Below, one piece after another: positions 40,818 to 48,854 of a stretch of 48,854 bases of DNA. The stretch's first letter is position 1. Each line of letters begins with the position of its first letter. The notes below the pieces were generated by a model. That model was given only the letters and a program-made list of their open reading frames with translations. It ran no database searches and was not told the DNA's origin. The translations under genes were made by a program, and so were the position numbers. This stretch comes from CAZPMO01 sp964587515 (GTDB lineage: Bacteria > Pseudomonadota > Alphaproteobacteria > MPNO01), in contig CAZPMO010000012.1 in NCBI GenBank assembly GCA_964587515.1, positions 1 to 48,854 of the forward strand, written 5' to 3'.

Positions 40818-43444
40818 TTCGTTCCGTCCTCGGCCGTGCCCGGTCGCGTCCAGCCCATCAGCGCCGGCAGGACGACCAGCGTCGAGAGCAGGCTAATCGT
40901 GATGGCGATGGTCAGCAATTCCCCCATGCTCGACATGCCGCGATGGGTCGAGACCGACAGGCTGCCGAACGAGGCGATGGTGGTCAGCGCGCTGAGGATC
41001 ACGGCGCGCGGCGTGGAGCTGCGCAACAGGCTGGAAACCTGTCCCGAATCGCCGGCGCGAACCACCAGATGAACCGCGCCCGCGACGCCGAGCCCGGCGA
41101 GCAGCGGCAGGACGATGACATTGGCGAAATTGAAAGGATGGCCGGTCAGCACCGTCATCGCCACGGTGACGAGCGCCGCCAACGCCAGCGGCAGGATCAC
41201 CAGAATTGTGCCGCGCACGCTGCGCAACAGGGCAAGCAGCATCACAACGATCGCGGCCAACGCGATCAGCGCCGCATCGCGCACCGCGCCGACCACGACC
41301 TCGCCGGACTCGACGATTTCCACCGGGCTGTCCGTGGCTTTCGGCGCGATGGTCCTGACGGAGGCGACGAAACGGCGTAGCGCCTGGTCGTCGTTGATGT
41401 TTTCCGCCGGGAAGACCTGTATGCGGGCGTGTCCGTCGGCGGCGAGGAAGCGCGCGCGCAGATCGCCCGGCAGGGATTTCGACGTCACCTGGTCGGCGTC
41501 GAGGGAGGCGCGCAACCGCGCCAATCGAGCCGGCAGAAACACCAGCAGCGCGCGCTCCAACGTCGCCAGCGCGCCCTCGCGCCCGGCAAGCGTTTCCAGC
41601 GAATCCGCGAGACGACGCGCCGGAGCGGCCAGTGGGCCGGCGCGGCCGGGTTTCGCGAGCAGGGTCCGGAGCCGGTCGCGGAACGCCAGCGCCGGCGCGC
41701 GCCGGTCGGCGATCTGTGCTGTCGCGGCGGGCGCGCTCAGCAACGGCGCGAGGAAAATGCCCATTGTTTCGATGGTCTCGAGCTTTTCTTCCTGGTTGGC
41801 CGGGATGAAATTCGCCAGCGTCAGGGTGTGATCCACCTCCTTCAGCCGTTTCAGCCGCGCCGCCTGGGCTTTCGCCGCCGTGAGGTCGGGTGCGAGGATC
41901 TGGATCGTATAGGGGGCGGTATCGCTGTCGCGCATCAGCGCATGGAAGGTGCGCACCGATTCCGTGGTCGGGTCCTTCAGCGCCACCGGGTCGGAATCGA
42001 AGCGCGCGGCGGGCAGCAGCATCGCGGCCGCCACGCCCGCCGCCAAGGCAGCCAGTGAAATCGACCTTGCGTGATCGCGCACCAGCCTCTCGACCCCGCC
42101 GATGGGCAGGCCGGGTTCGGTTGTCACTTTTGGCGGCATCAGGGTCAGCAGGGCCGGCAGCACGGTGAGGTTCGCGAACAGGGCGATGAACATGCCGGTG
42201 CCGGCGATCAGGCCAAGCTCCGACAGCCCGTCGTAATCGGTCGGTACGAAGGCGAAGAAACTCGCCGCCGCCGCCAGGGCGCAGAGCCCGAGCGCGCCCG
42301 CGACGCCGCGCGTGGCGCGCGACAGCGCTTTCGCGTGATCACCCGTTTGCGCCGCCTCCTCGCGATAGCGGAGCGCGAAATGAATGCCGAAATCGATCCC
42401 CAGCCCGATGAACAGCACCGCGAAGGCGACCGAAATCAGGTTCAGATGGCCGATTGCGAAGGTGGTGAAGGCGGCCGTCCCGATCAGCCCGGCGATCAGC
42501 GTTACCAGCATCGCGATCACCATGCGAACCGACCGGATACCGATGGCGAGCACGGCCGTCACCAGGATCAGGGAAATCAGACCGGCGAGGCGCGCGCTTT
42601 TCGCGACGCTCTCAAGCTCCTCGGTCGCCATCGCCGCGCCGCCGGTCAACGACAGGTGCACGCCGTGTTCGGGCGTCAGGTTAAGCTTCGCGGCGTATTN
42701 NNNNNNNNNTTTGCCGGGCGCGAGGCCGGAGAAATCGAGCACCGGCTGCACCGTGATGAAGCGCCGCCGTTCGGCGCGCGACGGGACTTCGCCCTTCATG
42801 AGATCGAACCAGGATAGCGGGCTGGGCGCGCCGGCCACCGTCTCCGCCGCGATCCGGTCGATACGATTCATTACGTCCACTAGCCCCTTGGGCGCGGTTT
42901 TTTTGCCGTCGGCGATTTCGTCGACCGCGAGGCCGAGCACGTCGAACAATCCGCGCAGGCTCGGGTCCTGGGCAAGCTTGACCAGCAGGGGCTGGGCCTC
43001 GGCCAACCGGTCGGAAAGATCCGACAGTTCGTCCGCATCGAGATAAAGCAGGCCGTTTGTCGCGAAGAACGGGTCCGCGTCGGGCGCGAACACGGTTCGG
43101 AACATCTTTCGGTCTTCGCGCAGCCGTTCGGCCAGCGCGATTTGAGCGTCCTCGGCCCGATCCACCGTATCGCCTTCCAGCACGATCGCGATGGTGTCCG
43201 AGAACTGCGGGAATGCGCTTTTGTACGCCGCGGCGTCGCGGCGAAACGGCAGGTCGGGCGAAATCAGCGCCGGGGTATCGGTGTTGATCGACAGGTTGCG
43301 CGCGGTATAGACGGCCGCCACCGCGCACGCGACGACGGTCACGATCAGAACGGCCGCCGCGCCGCGCCGCATGATGTCGACCCACCATGAAGCGGCGCCC
43401 GCGAAGGCGTCGAGGCCGCGCGCCAGTGGATCGGGGGCGTTCAT
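40814..43444 (-). CDS. hpnN: HpnN-like RND/MMPL transporter
   Basis: Large membrane transporter of about 876 residues (four unresolved). Two repeats each have one membrane helix, a big periplasmic loop and five more helices; the second to sixth helices of the first repeat are at about 285-455 (VAFAVLFIGLGIDFGIHFALRYREEAA). HpnN exports hopanoids to the outer membrane in Rhodopseudomonas. Ten Ns (42700-42709) interrupt the gene, in frame as given, between the first loop and the SLTGGAAMATEELE region. It overlaps the first CDP-alcohol gene and touches hpnL. Confidence 0.87.
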   Translation of the reverse strand: MNAPDPLARGLDAFAGAASWWVDIMRRGAAAVLIVTVVACAVAAVYTARNLSINTDTPALISPDLPFRRDAAAYKSAFPQFSDTIAIVLEGDTVDRAEDAQIALAERLREDRKMFRTVFAPDADPFFATNGLLYLDADELSDLSDRLAEAQPLLVKLAQDPSLRGLFDVLGLAVDEIADGKKTAPKGLVDVMNRIDRIAAETVAGAPSPLSWFDLMKGEVPSRAERRRFITVQPVLDFSGLAPGKXXXXYAAKLNLTPEHGVHLSLTGGAAMATEELESVAKSARLAGLISLILVTAVLAIGIRSVRMVIAMLVTLIAGLIGTAAFTTFAIGHLNLISVAFAVLFIGLGIDFGIHFALRYREEAAQTGDHAKALSRATRGVAGALGLCALAAAASFFAFVPTDYDGLSELGLIAGTGMFIALFANLTVLPALLTLMPPKVTTEPGLPIGGVERLVRDHARSISLAALAAGVAAAMLLPAARFDSDPVALKDPTTESVRTFHALMRDSDTAPYTIQILAPDLTAAKAQAARLKRLKEVDHTLTLANFIPANQEEKLETIETMGIFLAPLLSAPAATAQIADRRAPALAFRDRLRTLLAKPGRAGPLAAPARRLADSLETLAGREGALATLERALLVFLPARLARLRASLDADQVTSKSLPGDLRARFLAADGHARIQVFPAENINDDQALRRFVASVRTIAPKATDSPVEIVESGEVVVGAVRDAALIALAAIVVMLLALLRSVRGTILVILPLALAALVTVAMTVLTGHPFNFANVIVLPLLAGLGVAGAVHLVVRAGDSGQVSSLLRSSTPRAVILSALTTIASFGSLSVSTHRGMSSMGELLTIAITISLLSTLVVLPALMGWTRPGTAEDGTK
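42700..42709. other. Assembly gap of ten Ns
   Basis: Ten unresolved bases lie inside hpnN. The reading frame is open on both sides and stays in register with ten Ns, so the true gap is ten bases plus or minus a multiple of three, if the gene is intact. It shows the sequence is a draft, which matters for judging the lesions in the Kef-type gene. Confidence 0.98.
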
Positions 43445-44443
43445 CTATTCACGAATTCGCCGCTCGCGAACCTGTTGCAGCGCGCGGCCGCCCTCCTGGA
43501 CCTGCCAGGCGATCAGGCCGGGAATGCCGAAGAACAGTTCACGGGCGCGGCGGATTAAAGCCAGCGCCAGGCTGAGCTCGGCGTCGATGCCGATGAACGA
43601 TCCCAGCAGCACGAACCCGGCTTCCTGGACGCCGAGGCCGCCCGGGATCGCGAAGGCGGCGCCGCGGATTGCCTGGATGATGCTTTCCACCATGATCGCT
43701 TCGACCCAGCTCACGGGGTAGCCCAGGAAATACATGCCGAGCCAGATTTCCCCGACCCCCGTAAGCCACGCGGCGAGCCTCCAGAAGACCGAATGGAGGA
43801 TGGTCATGCGCCGGGCATAGAGGTGTGTCAGTTCGTGGTCGAGCGCTTCCGCTCCGCCGACCAGGTTCAGCCAGCTTCGGCCGCGCGCGGCGCGCGCCAG
43901 CAGGTTGGCGAGGAACCGGTAAAGCCCGAAATTCTGCAGGACCAGGAATACGCTCAGCAGCGCGCCGACGATGACCAGTCCCACAGAAATGCCGGCGACG
44001 ACGGTATTGTCGAACGACGCGCCGAGATAGATCAGCGCCATCACGCCGAGCAGTGAAAACACGACCTGCGTCAAGGCGCCGAAGGTCAGATCGGCGGATA
44101 CCGAAGCGCCGGCCGCGGGGCCGGACATGTCGCCGAACATCGCAAGCCGCGTGCGCACCAGATCGCCGCTGACCGGCGCCGCCGGCAGCAGATTGTTCAC
44201 CGATTCACCGATCCATCTGATTCGCAGCGTGGCCGTTACCGACAGGCGCTGCGACGGCGACATCATGATGCGCCAGGCCAGCGTGTCGCCGATCATCGGC
44301 GCGAGATGGAACAGCGAGACCACCAGCACACCCCAGCCGGCGGCGGCCGTCGCCTCAAAGACGTTGGCGATGCCCTGATCGGCGATCAACCACACGAAAA
44401 GCGCCGTTCCAGCGCATAAAAGAAGGAAAGTCAGAAGTTTCAT
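43445..44443 (-). CDS. hpnL: HpnL-like membrane protein (UPF0104/LPG-synthase TM family)
   Basis: Membrane protein of 332 residues with about eight helices. Conserved blocks are NNLLPAAPVSGDLVRTRL (about 84-101) and the late IPGGLGVQEAGFVLLGSFIG, typical of the lysylphosphatidylglycerol-synthase transmembrane (flippase-like) family and of hopanoid-linked HpnL. No soluble aminoacyl-transferase domain is attached, so it may move or modify lipids without tRNA. The ATG at 44443 gives a normal N-terminal helix; an upstream extension to 44533 is basic and not conserved. Its stop codon directly adjoins the hpnN start. Confidence 0.82.
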   Translation of the reverse strand: MKLLTFLLLCAGTALFVWLIADQGIANVFEATAAAGWGVLVVSLFHLAPMIGDTLAWRIMMSPSQRLSVTATLRIRWIGESVNNLLPAAPVSGDLVRTRLAMFGDMSGPAAGASVSADLTFGALTQVVFSLLGVMALIYLGASFDNTVVAGISVGLVIVGALLSVFLVLQNFGLYRFLANLLARAARGRSWLNLVGGAEALDHELTHLYARRMTILHSVFWRLAAWLTGVGEIWLGMYFLGYPVSWVEAIMVESIIQAIRGAAFAIPGGLGVQEAGFVLLGSFIGIDAELSLALALIRRARELFFGIPGLIAWQVQEGGRALQQVRERRIRE

Positions 44444-44474
44444 CGGCGGCGGCCGGGTCCAGAGGGCGCCGCGA

Positions 44475-45125
44475 TCATCGCGCGGTCTTTTCGCCGTGGT
44501 CCGAACCGGCCGACCTGGACAGCCGGATCGCATCCCAGATCACCCAGAGCAGGAACAGCGGCGTGCCGATCCCCGCCGCGATCACGAACATTTCGGTCCC
44601 GCCAAGCCAGGCGACGGGACCAACGATATAAAGGGTGTCCTCGATCTCGAACCCGCCGTGCTGACTTTGCGTGATCGCGGCTGATCCGTGCCGCGATTCG
44701 ACCCACATCCGGATCGAGAAAATCGCGACGACGGCGAGCCCGGCCGCAATGCCGAGCAGCGGCGACCACGACCCCGCCATGCCGCCCGCTGTGCCGATAC
44801 CCATGCCCACGAACATCGCGCCATAGGTCACCAGCGCCGCGATATTGTCGAGATAATGGCCGAAACGAGACATCTGGCCGGTATTGCGGGCATGCTCCCC
44901 GTCGACATGGTCCATCCACACCGCGACCATGAACAGCAAGCCCGCCCAGTTCGCCGCGCCACGGTCGCCCGTTGAGAACAGCCACGCCGACCATAGCCCG
45001 ATCAACATCCCCGCGATCGACAGCATGTTTGGCGTGATCGGCGTGCGTGCGAGCGGTTTGACCGCGATTTGCGCGAGGCGCGCATCTATCGCGGCGCTTT
45101 TTTTGTGATCGCCGCCGCCGCTCAT
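44475..45125 (-). CDS. CDP-alcohol phosphatidyltransferase-like protein (2)
   Basis: Paralogue of the copy at 40227-40817, 216 residues, membrane-embedded. The motif is D72-x2-D75-G76-x2-A79-R80-x8-G89-x3-D93 with Ala97 in place of the final Asp. Shared with copy 1: KPLARTPITPN near the start and FEIEDTLYIVGP in the second half. GAGGA lies just upstream of the ATG. It is the first gene of the minus-strand lipid unit and is divergent from the ligase-ACP-acyltransferase gene; a 12-base palindrome lies in between. Confidence 0.83.
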   Translation of the reverse strand: MSGGGDHKKSAAIDARLAQIAVKPLARTPITPNMLSIAGMLIGLWSAWLFSTGDRGAANWAGLLFMVAVWMDHVDGEHARNTGQMSRFGHYLDNIAALVTYGAMFVGMGIGTAGGMAGSWSPLLGIAAGLAVVAIFSIRMWVESRHGSAAITQSQHGGFEIEDTLYIVGPVAWLGGTEMFVIAAGIGTPLFLLWVIWDAIRLSRSAGSDHGEKTAR

Positions 45126-45202
45126 CCGTCCTCGCGCCTCGCTCGTCCTGTGCCTCGGTCCCGCGCCCGGACTTTAAGCCTTCGGGCGAAAAATTACCAT
45201 TG

Positions 45203-45214
45203 AGCGCATGCGCT
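45203..45214. promoter_or_regulatory. Perfect 12-base palindrome in a divergent promoter region
   Basis: AGCGCATGCGCT reads the same on both strands and sits midway in the 137-base region between the second CDP-alcohol gene and the ligase fusion gene. It could be a shared operator. Palindromes of this length occur about ten times by chance in a window this size, so the position is the only argument. Confidence 0.3.
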
Positions 45215-45242
45215 TGCGTCCACCCTCCGCGAGCCATAGATT
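45214..45242 (+). promoter_or_regulatory. Candidate promoter of the ligase-ACP-acyltransferase gene
   Basis: TTGCGT (45214-45219) is followed after 17 bases by TAGATT (45237-45242). The predicted start near 45249 leaves a short leader with GGGAG before the ATG at 45263. Confidence 0.45.
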
Positions 45243-45262
45243 TTTCCTGTCGGGAGCGATGT

Positions 45263-47863
45263 ATGGTTCGGACACTGCAAACGCTGGTCCGCGATCTCGG
45301 GCGGCATGGCGACCGCGCCGCGATCGTCGCCTTCACCCCCGCGGGGCGCGAGGAATGGTCCTATCGTCGGCTTCACGACACCGTCTCGCGCCTCACGGCG
45401 GGGCTGGTCTCCCGCGGATATGGCCCCAAAGCCCGAGTCGCGGTGATCTCGGCGAATTCACCGGCGGTGATCGTGCTCAGATTGGCGCTGGCCGCCGCCG
45501 GCTGTGTCGCGGTGCCGTTCGACGACATGATCTCGCCCGCCGAACTGGACCGCGCCATTGCCGACAGCGGCGCGCGCGCCCTGTTCATCAGCCACGAGGT
45601 GGCGCAACGGGTGACGCCCGATGTGGAGGCGGTTTATCTGCTCGATGGCGACGATGCGTCCTGGACGGCGCTCATGGCCGACGCCGCGCCCGCCGACTGG
45701 CCGGATCTGAAACCCGACGATGTGACCGCGCTGGTCTATACGTCCGGCACCACCGGCACCGCGAAGGGCGTGCCGCTGTCCCACGAAAACTTTCTCATCA
45801 ATGTGGACGCGCTTTCCGCTGGCGGGTTCATCGACGCGCGCGACAACACGCTGTTGCCCATCCCGCTGCACCACGCCTATCCATACATGGCGGGGCTGCT
45901 GGTGCCGCTGGCGTGTGGCGCGACCATCGTGCTGCCGCGCGGCGTGACGGGCGGCGACATCGCCGAGGCGCTGAGCCAGGCCCGTGTCACGGCAATGGTC
46001 GGGGTGCCGCGCCTCTATGAAGCGATGGCCGACGGCATCACCGCGCGAATCGCCGCCGGCGGCGCGTTCACCAGGCTGGTGTTCGGCGGCCTCCTTGCAT
46101 TGTCGATCGCGGCGCGGCGGCGGCTCGGGCTGCGGCTCGGACGGCTATTGATGATGCCGGTTCGCGCGCGCTTCGCCCCGGCGTTGCGGCTTCTCGCCTC
46201 TGGCGGCGCGCGGCTGGAGGACAAGGTGGCCTGGACGCTCGAAGGGCTCGGGTTCGAGGTATTGTCGGGCTACGGGCTGGTCGAGACGGCGTCGGTCACC
46301 ACGTATAACCGGCATGGTCGGGGACGGATTGGCTGCGAGGGATTGCCCGTCGAGGGAGCGGAAATCCGCATCGACCGGCCCGACGTGGATGGGATCGGCG
46401 AAATACAGATACGCGGACCGCATGTCTTCGCCGGCTATCACGATAATCCGGAAGCCACCGCCGAGGCGTTCGCCGCCGAGGGCTGGTTCCGAACCGGCGA
46501 TCTCGGCCACCTCGAGGCGGACGGCGCGCTGGTCGTGGTCGGCCGCAGCAAGGAGATTATCGTGCTGGCCGGCGGCAAGAATGTCGGACCCGAGGAAATC
46601 GAGGACGCGCTGACGTCAAGCGGGTTCATCGAGGACGCCGCCGTGCTGGAGGTGGACGGCGATCTGCATGCGCTGGTGGTGCCCGACATGGCGGCGCTGC
46701 GCGATGTGGCGACGGGCCGACTCGACGAGGTAATACGCGTCGCGGTCATCGAAAGCTGCGTCGAGCTCGCGCCTTATAAGCGGGTTACCGGGTTTCGCCT
46801 GTGGCGCCAGCCGTTTCCCCGCACGCGGCTCGGCAAAATCCGGCGTTTCGCCCTGCCGGCCATCTATGCGGACGCCGAACGGGCGGCGTCGCGCGCGCCC
46901 GACGAATATGACGAAAACGACCTGGCCCTGCTGGCGCGGCCCGAAGCGGCGCGGGCGCTTGAACTGATCCGTCGTCGGTTCGCGGGCGTGCCGGTACATC
47001 TCGATACCAGCCCACAACTCGATCTCGGCGTCGATTCGCTTGCCTGGCTTGAGATCGCCCAGGAACTCGAGGCCGAAATCGGCATTGCGATCCCGGTAGA
47101 GACCGTGGCCGAAATCGTCACCATCCGTGAACTTATCCGGGCCGTCACGTCGCGCGAACCATCGGTCTCCCACGTCGCGCCGTCGCCCGCGAAAAGCTGG
47201 ACGCTCCAAAAACACGGACCCGGCATGCGCGCCTTCGCATTCCTGATGTACGGCTTGAACCGGCTGGTGATGCGCGGACTGTTTCGGGTGAAGGTGCGGG
47301 GGGAGTGGCCGGAGAGCGACGGTCCGGTGCTGTTCGTGGTCAACCACGCGAGCGACATCGATTCCTTCATCACGGCCGCCGCCATGCCATGGCGCGTCGC
47401 GCGCGAGACATGGTGGAGCGGCGAGGTGACGCGGGTATTCAGCACGCCGCTGCGCCGCTGGTTCGCGCGCGCCGGACAGGTGCTGCCGATCGACGACCGG
47501 CGGCCGGCCGAGAGCCTTGAGCATGCCCGGTCGATTCTGGCCCGTGACGGCCACTTGGTCTGGTTTCCCGAAGCGTGGCGGACGCCGGACGGGCGTCTTC
47601 AGCCCTTCATGCGGGGCGTTGGCATATTGGTAAATGAAGAACGCCCCCGTGTTTGTCCGGTATGGCTGGAAGGCACGTTCGAGGTCTTGCCGAGGCATCG
47701 TCGCCTGCCCCGCATCCGGCCGGTGACGTTGATTCTGGGGCCGGCGATTCCGGGTGACGATCTTGCCGTCGGCCCCGACAGCGCGGATCCCGCGGCGGAT
47801 GTCGCCGCCGCCATCCGTGCCCATGTGGCGCGTCTGGAGCCGTGCGACCGCGATGAAGAGTGA
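45263..47863 (+). CDS. Fused AMP-dependent ligase, acyl carrier domain and PlsC-type acyltransferase
   Basis: An 866-residue protein with three domains. Residues 1-540: acyl-adenylating ligase with the phosphate loop TSGTTGTAKG (160-169), GYGLVETASVTTYNR, GWFRTGDLG and catalytic Lys525 in RLGKIRR. Residues about 560-640: carrier domain with Ser592 in GVDSLAWLE, the likely phosphopantetheine site. Residues about 670-860: PlsC acyltransferase with H695-x4-D700 in NHASDID and FPEAWRTPDGRLQPF. It could activate a fatty acid, load it on its own carrier domain and pass it to a lipid acceptor. Aas of E. coli joins a ligase and an acyltransferase in the opposite order and without a carrier. The ATG has GGGAG upstream. 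It is divergent from the lipid unit. Confidence 0.86.
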   Translation: MVRTLQTLVRDLGRHGDRAAIVAFTPAGREEWSYRRLHDTVSRLTAGLVSRGYGPKARVAVISANSPAVIVLRLALAAAGCVAVPFDDMISPAELDRAIADSGARALFISHEVAQRVTPDVEAVYLLDGDDASWTALMADAAPADWPDLKPDDVTALVYTSGTTGTAKGVPLSHENFLINVDALSAGGFIDARDNTLLPIPLHHAYPYMAGLLVPLACGATIVLPRGVTGGDIAEALSQARVTAMVGVPRLYEAMADGITARIAAGGAFTRLVFGGLLALSIAARRRLGLRLGRLLMMPVRARFAPALRLLASGGARLEDKVAWTLEGLGFEVLSGYGLVETASVTTYNRHGRGRIGCEGLPVEGAEIRIDRPDVDGIGEIQIRGPHVFAGYHDNPEATAEAFAAEGWFRTGDLGHLEADGALVVVGRSKEIIVLAGGKNVGPEEIEDALTSSGFIEDAAVLEVDGDLHALVVPDMAALRDVATGRLDEVIRVAVIESCVELAPYKRVTGFRLWRQPFPRTRLGKIRRFALPAIYADAERAASRAPDEYDENDLALLARPEAARALELIRRRFAGVPVHLDTSPQLDLGVDSLAWLEIAQELEAEIGIAIPVETVAEIVTIRELIRAVTSREPSVSHVAPSPAKSWTLQKHGPGMRAFAFLMYGLNRLVMRGLFRVKVRGEWPESDGPVLFVVNHASDIDSFITAAAMPWRVARETWWSGEVTRVFSTPLRRWFARAGQVLPIDDRRPAESLEHARSILARDGHLVWFPEAWRTPDGRLQPFMRGVGILVNEERPRVCPVWLEGTFEVLPRHRRLPRIRPVTLILGPAIPGDDLAVGPDSADPAADVAAAIRAHVARLEPCDRDEE

Positions 47864-47953
47864 TCCTTGGTATTAGTTCCCCGCGCGCGCCAAGCTGCTA
47901 TTCTTTACTGGCGCGACAAATGGCAGGGGGCACGCGGAGGAAGAATTGTCACC

Positions 47954-48664
47954 ATGGTGAAGCCGACCGCCGAGATATCGGAACTGGTATCGTCCCATAT
48001 TCTGCTTGGCAGCCTGGCGCCCGCCGAGCTCGATCGGTTGCTCGCGTTCGCGAGCATGCAGCGCTATGCCTCCGGCGAAACGATGTTCCAGAAAGGCGAT
48101 CCCGGCTCTTCCATGATGATCGTCGCGCACGGCCGGATCGAGGTCGGCGTTACCTCCGCCGATGGCCGCAAGACGGTGCTGGCGGTGTTGGGACGGGGCG
48201 AAATCCTCGGCGAAATGGCGATTCTCGAAGGGCGCGAACGCAGCGCCGATGCGGTTTCGCTCGAAGCCAGCGAGCTTCTGGTGCTCCACAGCCGCGACAT
48301 GATTCCTTTTCTCGAGCGCAACCCCGCGATCTGCATAAAGCTGTTGCGGATATTGAGCGAGCGTTTGCGGCGCACCAGTGGACTGGTCGAGGACCGCGCC
48401 TTTTTGAGCTTGCCGGCCCGTCTCGCGAAAGCCCTGCTCGAAGCTGCGCCGGCCGTTGACGCCCGCACGCCGGACGGTATCCGCGTCGAGCTTGGCATGT
48501 CGCAAAAGAACTTCGCGTCCTTGCTGGGCGCGTCCCGTGAAACCGTCAACAAGCAGCTCCGGGCGTGGCAGAACGACGGGCTGATCCGGATGGGACGGGG
48601 CTATGTGGTGTTGATCCGGCCCGACGATATCGACGCCATCCTCGCCGCCGAACGCGACGCATGA
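47954..48664 (+). CDS. Crp/Fnr-family transcriptional regulator
   Basis: A 236-residue regulator. The N-terminal cyclic-nucleotide-binding-type domain spans about 15-130 (GETMFQKGDPGSSMMIVAHGRIEV, then GEILGEMAILEGRERSADAV); the C-terminal winged HTH has SQKNFASLLGASRETVNKQLRAWQ as the recognition part. No cysteine cluster is present, so it is not an oxygen-sensing Fnr; an effector such as cAMP is possible. The ATG has GAGGAAGAA upstream. It lies 90 bases after the fusion gene on the same strand and might control the lipid genes, but no binding site was identified. Confidence 0.87.
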   Translation: MVKPTAEISELVSSHILLGSLAPAELDRLLAFASMQRYASGETMFQKGDPGSSMMIVAHGRIEVGVTSADGRKTVLAVLGRGEILGEMAILEGRERSADAVSLEASELLVLHSRDMIPFLERNPAICIKLLRILSERLRRTSGLVEDRAFLSLPARLAKALLEAAPAVDARTPDGIRVELGMSQKNFASLLGASRETVNKQLRAWQNDGLIRMGRGYVVLIRPDDIDAILAAERDA

Positions 48665-48709
48665 AGCCGCGCCGCCGGGCGATCGCATAAGGAATAAATA
48701 CGGCCAGCA

Positions 48710-48801
48710 TCCTTCGAGACGGGCCTTCGGCCCTCCTCAGGATGAGGAGATACTTAGCTTTCCTCATCCTGAGGAGTACCCGAAGGGTGCGTCTCGAAGG
48801 A
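48710..48801. repeat. Nested palindromic repeat after the Crp gene
   Basis: Outer arms TCCTTCGAGACG (48710-48721) and CGTCTCGAAGGA (48790-48801) enclose inner arms of 15 bases, 48734-48748 and 48761-48775, which are exact reverse complements. Elements with CCTCATCCTGAGGA cores and TCTCGAAGGA ends are common between genes in Bradyrhizobium and related genomes. It probably ends transcription or shields the 3' end; it is not a gene. Confidence 0.8.
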
Positions 48802-48851
48802 CTAGAGCATCGCCCGTTTAGTTTGAATCGGATTTAAGATTCCGTCGAATC
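48802..48851 (+). repeat. Dispersed repeat with three GANTC sites, copy 2
   Basis: Begins CTAGAGC and carries GAATC (48825-48829), GATTC (48838-48842) and GAATC (48847-48851), matching the copy at 1-54 in order and almost exactly in spacing. It directly adjoins the nested palindromic repeat and is possibly cut by the window end. Confidence 0.6.
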
Positions 48852-48854
48852 GGC

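Noticed and set aside
48710..48801. CRISPR-like array
   Set aside because: Nested palindromes only; no regularly spaced direct repeats and no cas genes.

Overview
The window is a G+C-rich stretch of an alphaproteobacterial chromosome. This rests on: an F0 ATP-synthase operon with paired b' and b subunits and no adjacent F1 genes; a CcrM-type GANTC methyltransferase in the conserved neighbourhood smc / dsbA-like / DUF721 / mutY / ccrM / rnhB; a GTTC-N7-GTTC LexA box; and DUF1244 and hopanoid-type (hpn) genes. Rhodospirillales-like is my best guess, by inference only. A run of ten Ns inside one gene shows this is draft sequence. Genes are packed tightly: no gap without a gene exceeds 300 bases, and I saw no tRNA, rRNA, CRISPR array, transposase or prophage gene.

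Region by region. 1-2609: atpI-atpB-atpE-atpF'-atpF on the minus strand, with a good sigma70 promoter and a strong hairpin after atpE. 2674-10349: chromosome maintenance and DNA repair (smc, dsbA-like, DUF721/dciA, mutY, ccrM, rnhB); six GANTC sites cluster around the ccrM start region. 10321-11816: a Kef-type antiporter gene with two lesions. 11993-14794: a radical SAM gene behind a LexA box, a TIGR04283/TIGR04282 glycosyltransferase pair and a DUF1244 gene. 14873-16828: YbdK-type carboxylate-amine ligase plus N-formylglutamate amidohydrolase.

16952-39017 is an accessory catabolic region made of small transcription units: UbiD decarboxylase + Rieske oxygenase + aldo/keto reductase; MFS and EamA transporters; VOC, BolA and alpha/beta-hydrolase genes; a tartrate/D-malate dehydrogenase + YfcG-type GST + MFS operon; a tandem OsmC protein; two paralogous cupins; a GFA protein; a luciferase-like monooxygenase; then a plus-strand run of dienelactone hydrolase, a second Rieske oxygenase, a ThDP enzyme, a cyclase-family hydrolase, a cupin and a CMD-family protein. 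Together they look like a set for oxidising, decarboxylating and hydrolysing aromatic or other carboxylated compounds. The substrate is unknown, and no Rieske reductase is encoded in the window.

39034-47863 is the most unusual block: hpnA, two CDP-alcohol phosphatidyltransferase paralogues that both lack the last Asp of the family motif, an HpnN-like RND transporter and an HpnL-like membrane protein, all on the minus strand. Divergent to them is a single 866-residue protein joining an acyl-activating domain, an acyl carrier domain and a PlsC-type acyltransferase. No squalene-hopene cyclase is present, so this may be a dedicated lipid-building and lipid-export module. A Crp-family regulator and palindromic repeats close the window. 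A dispersed repeat carrying three GANTC sites with near-constant spacing lies at both ends.
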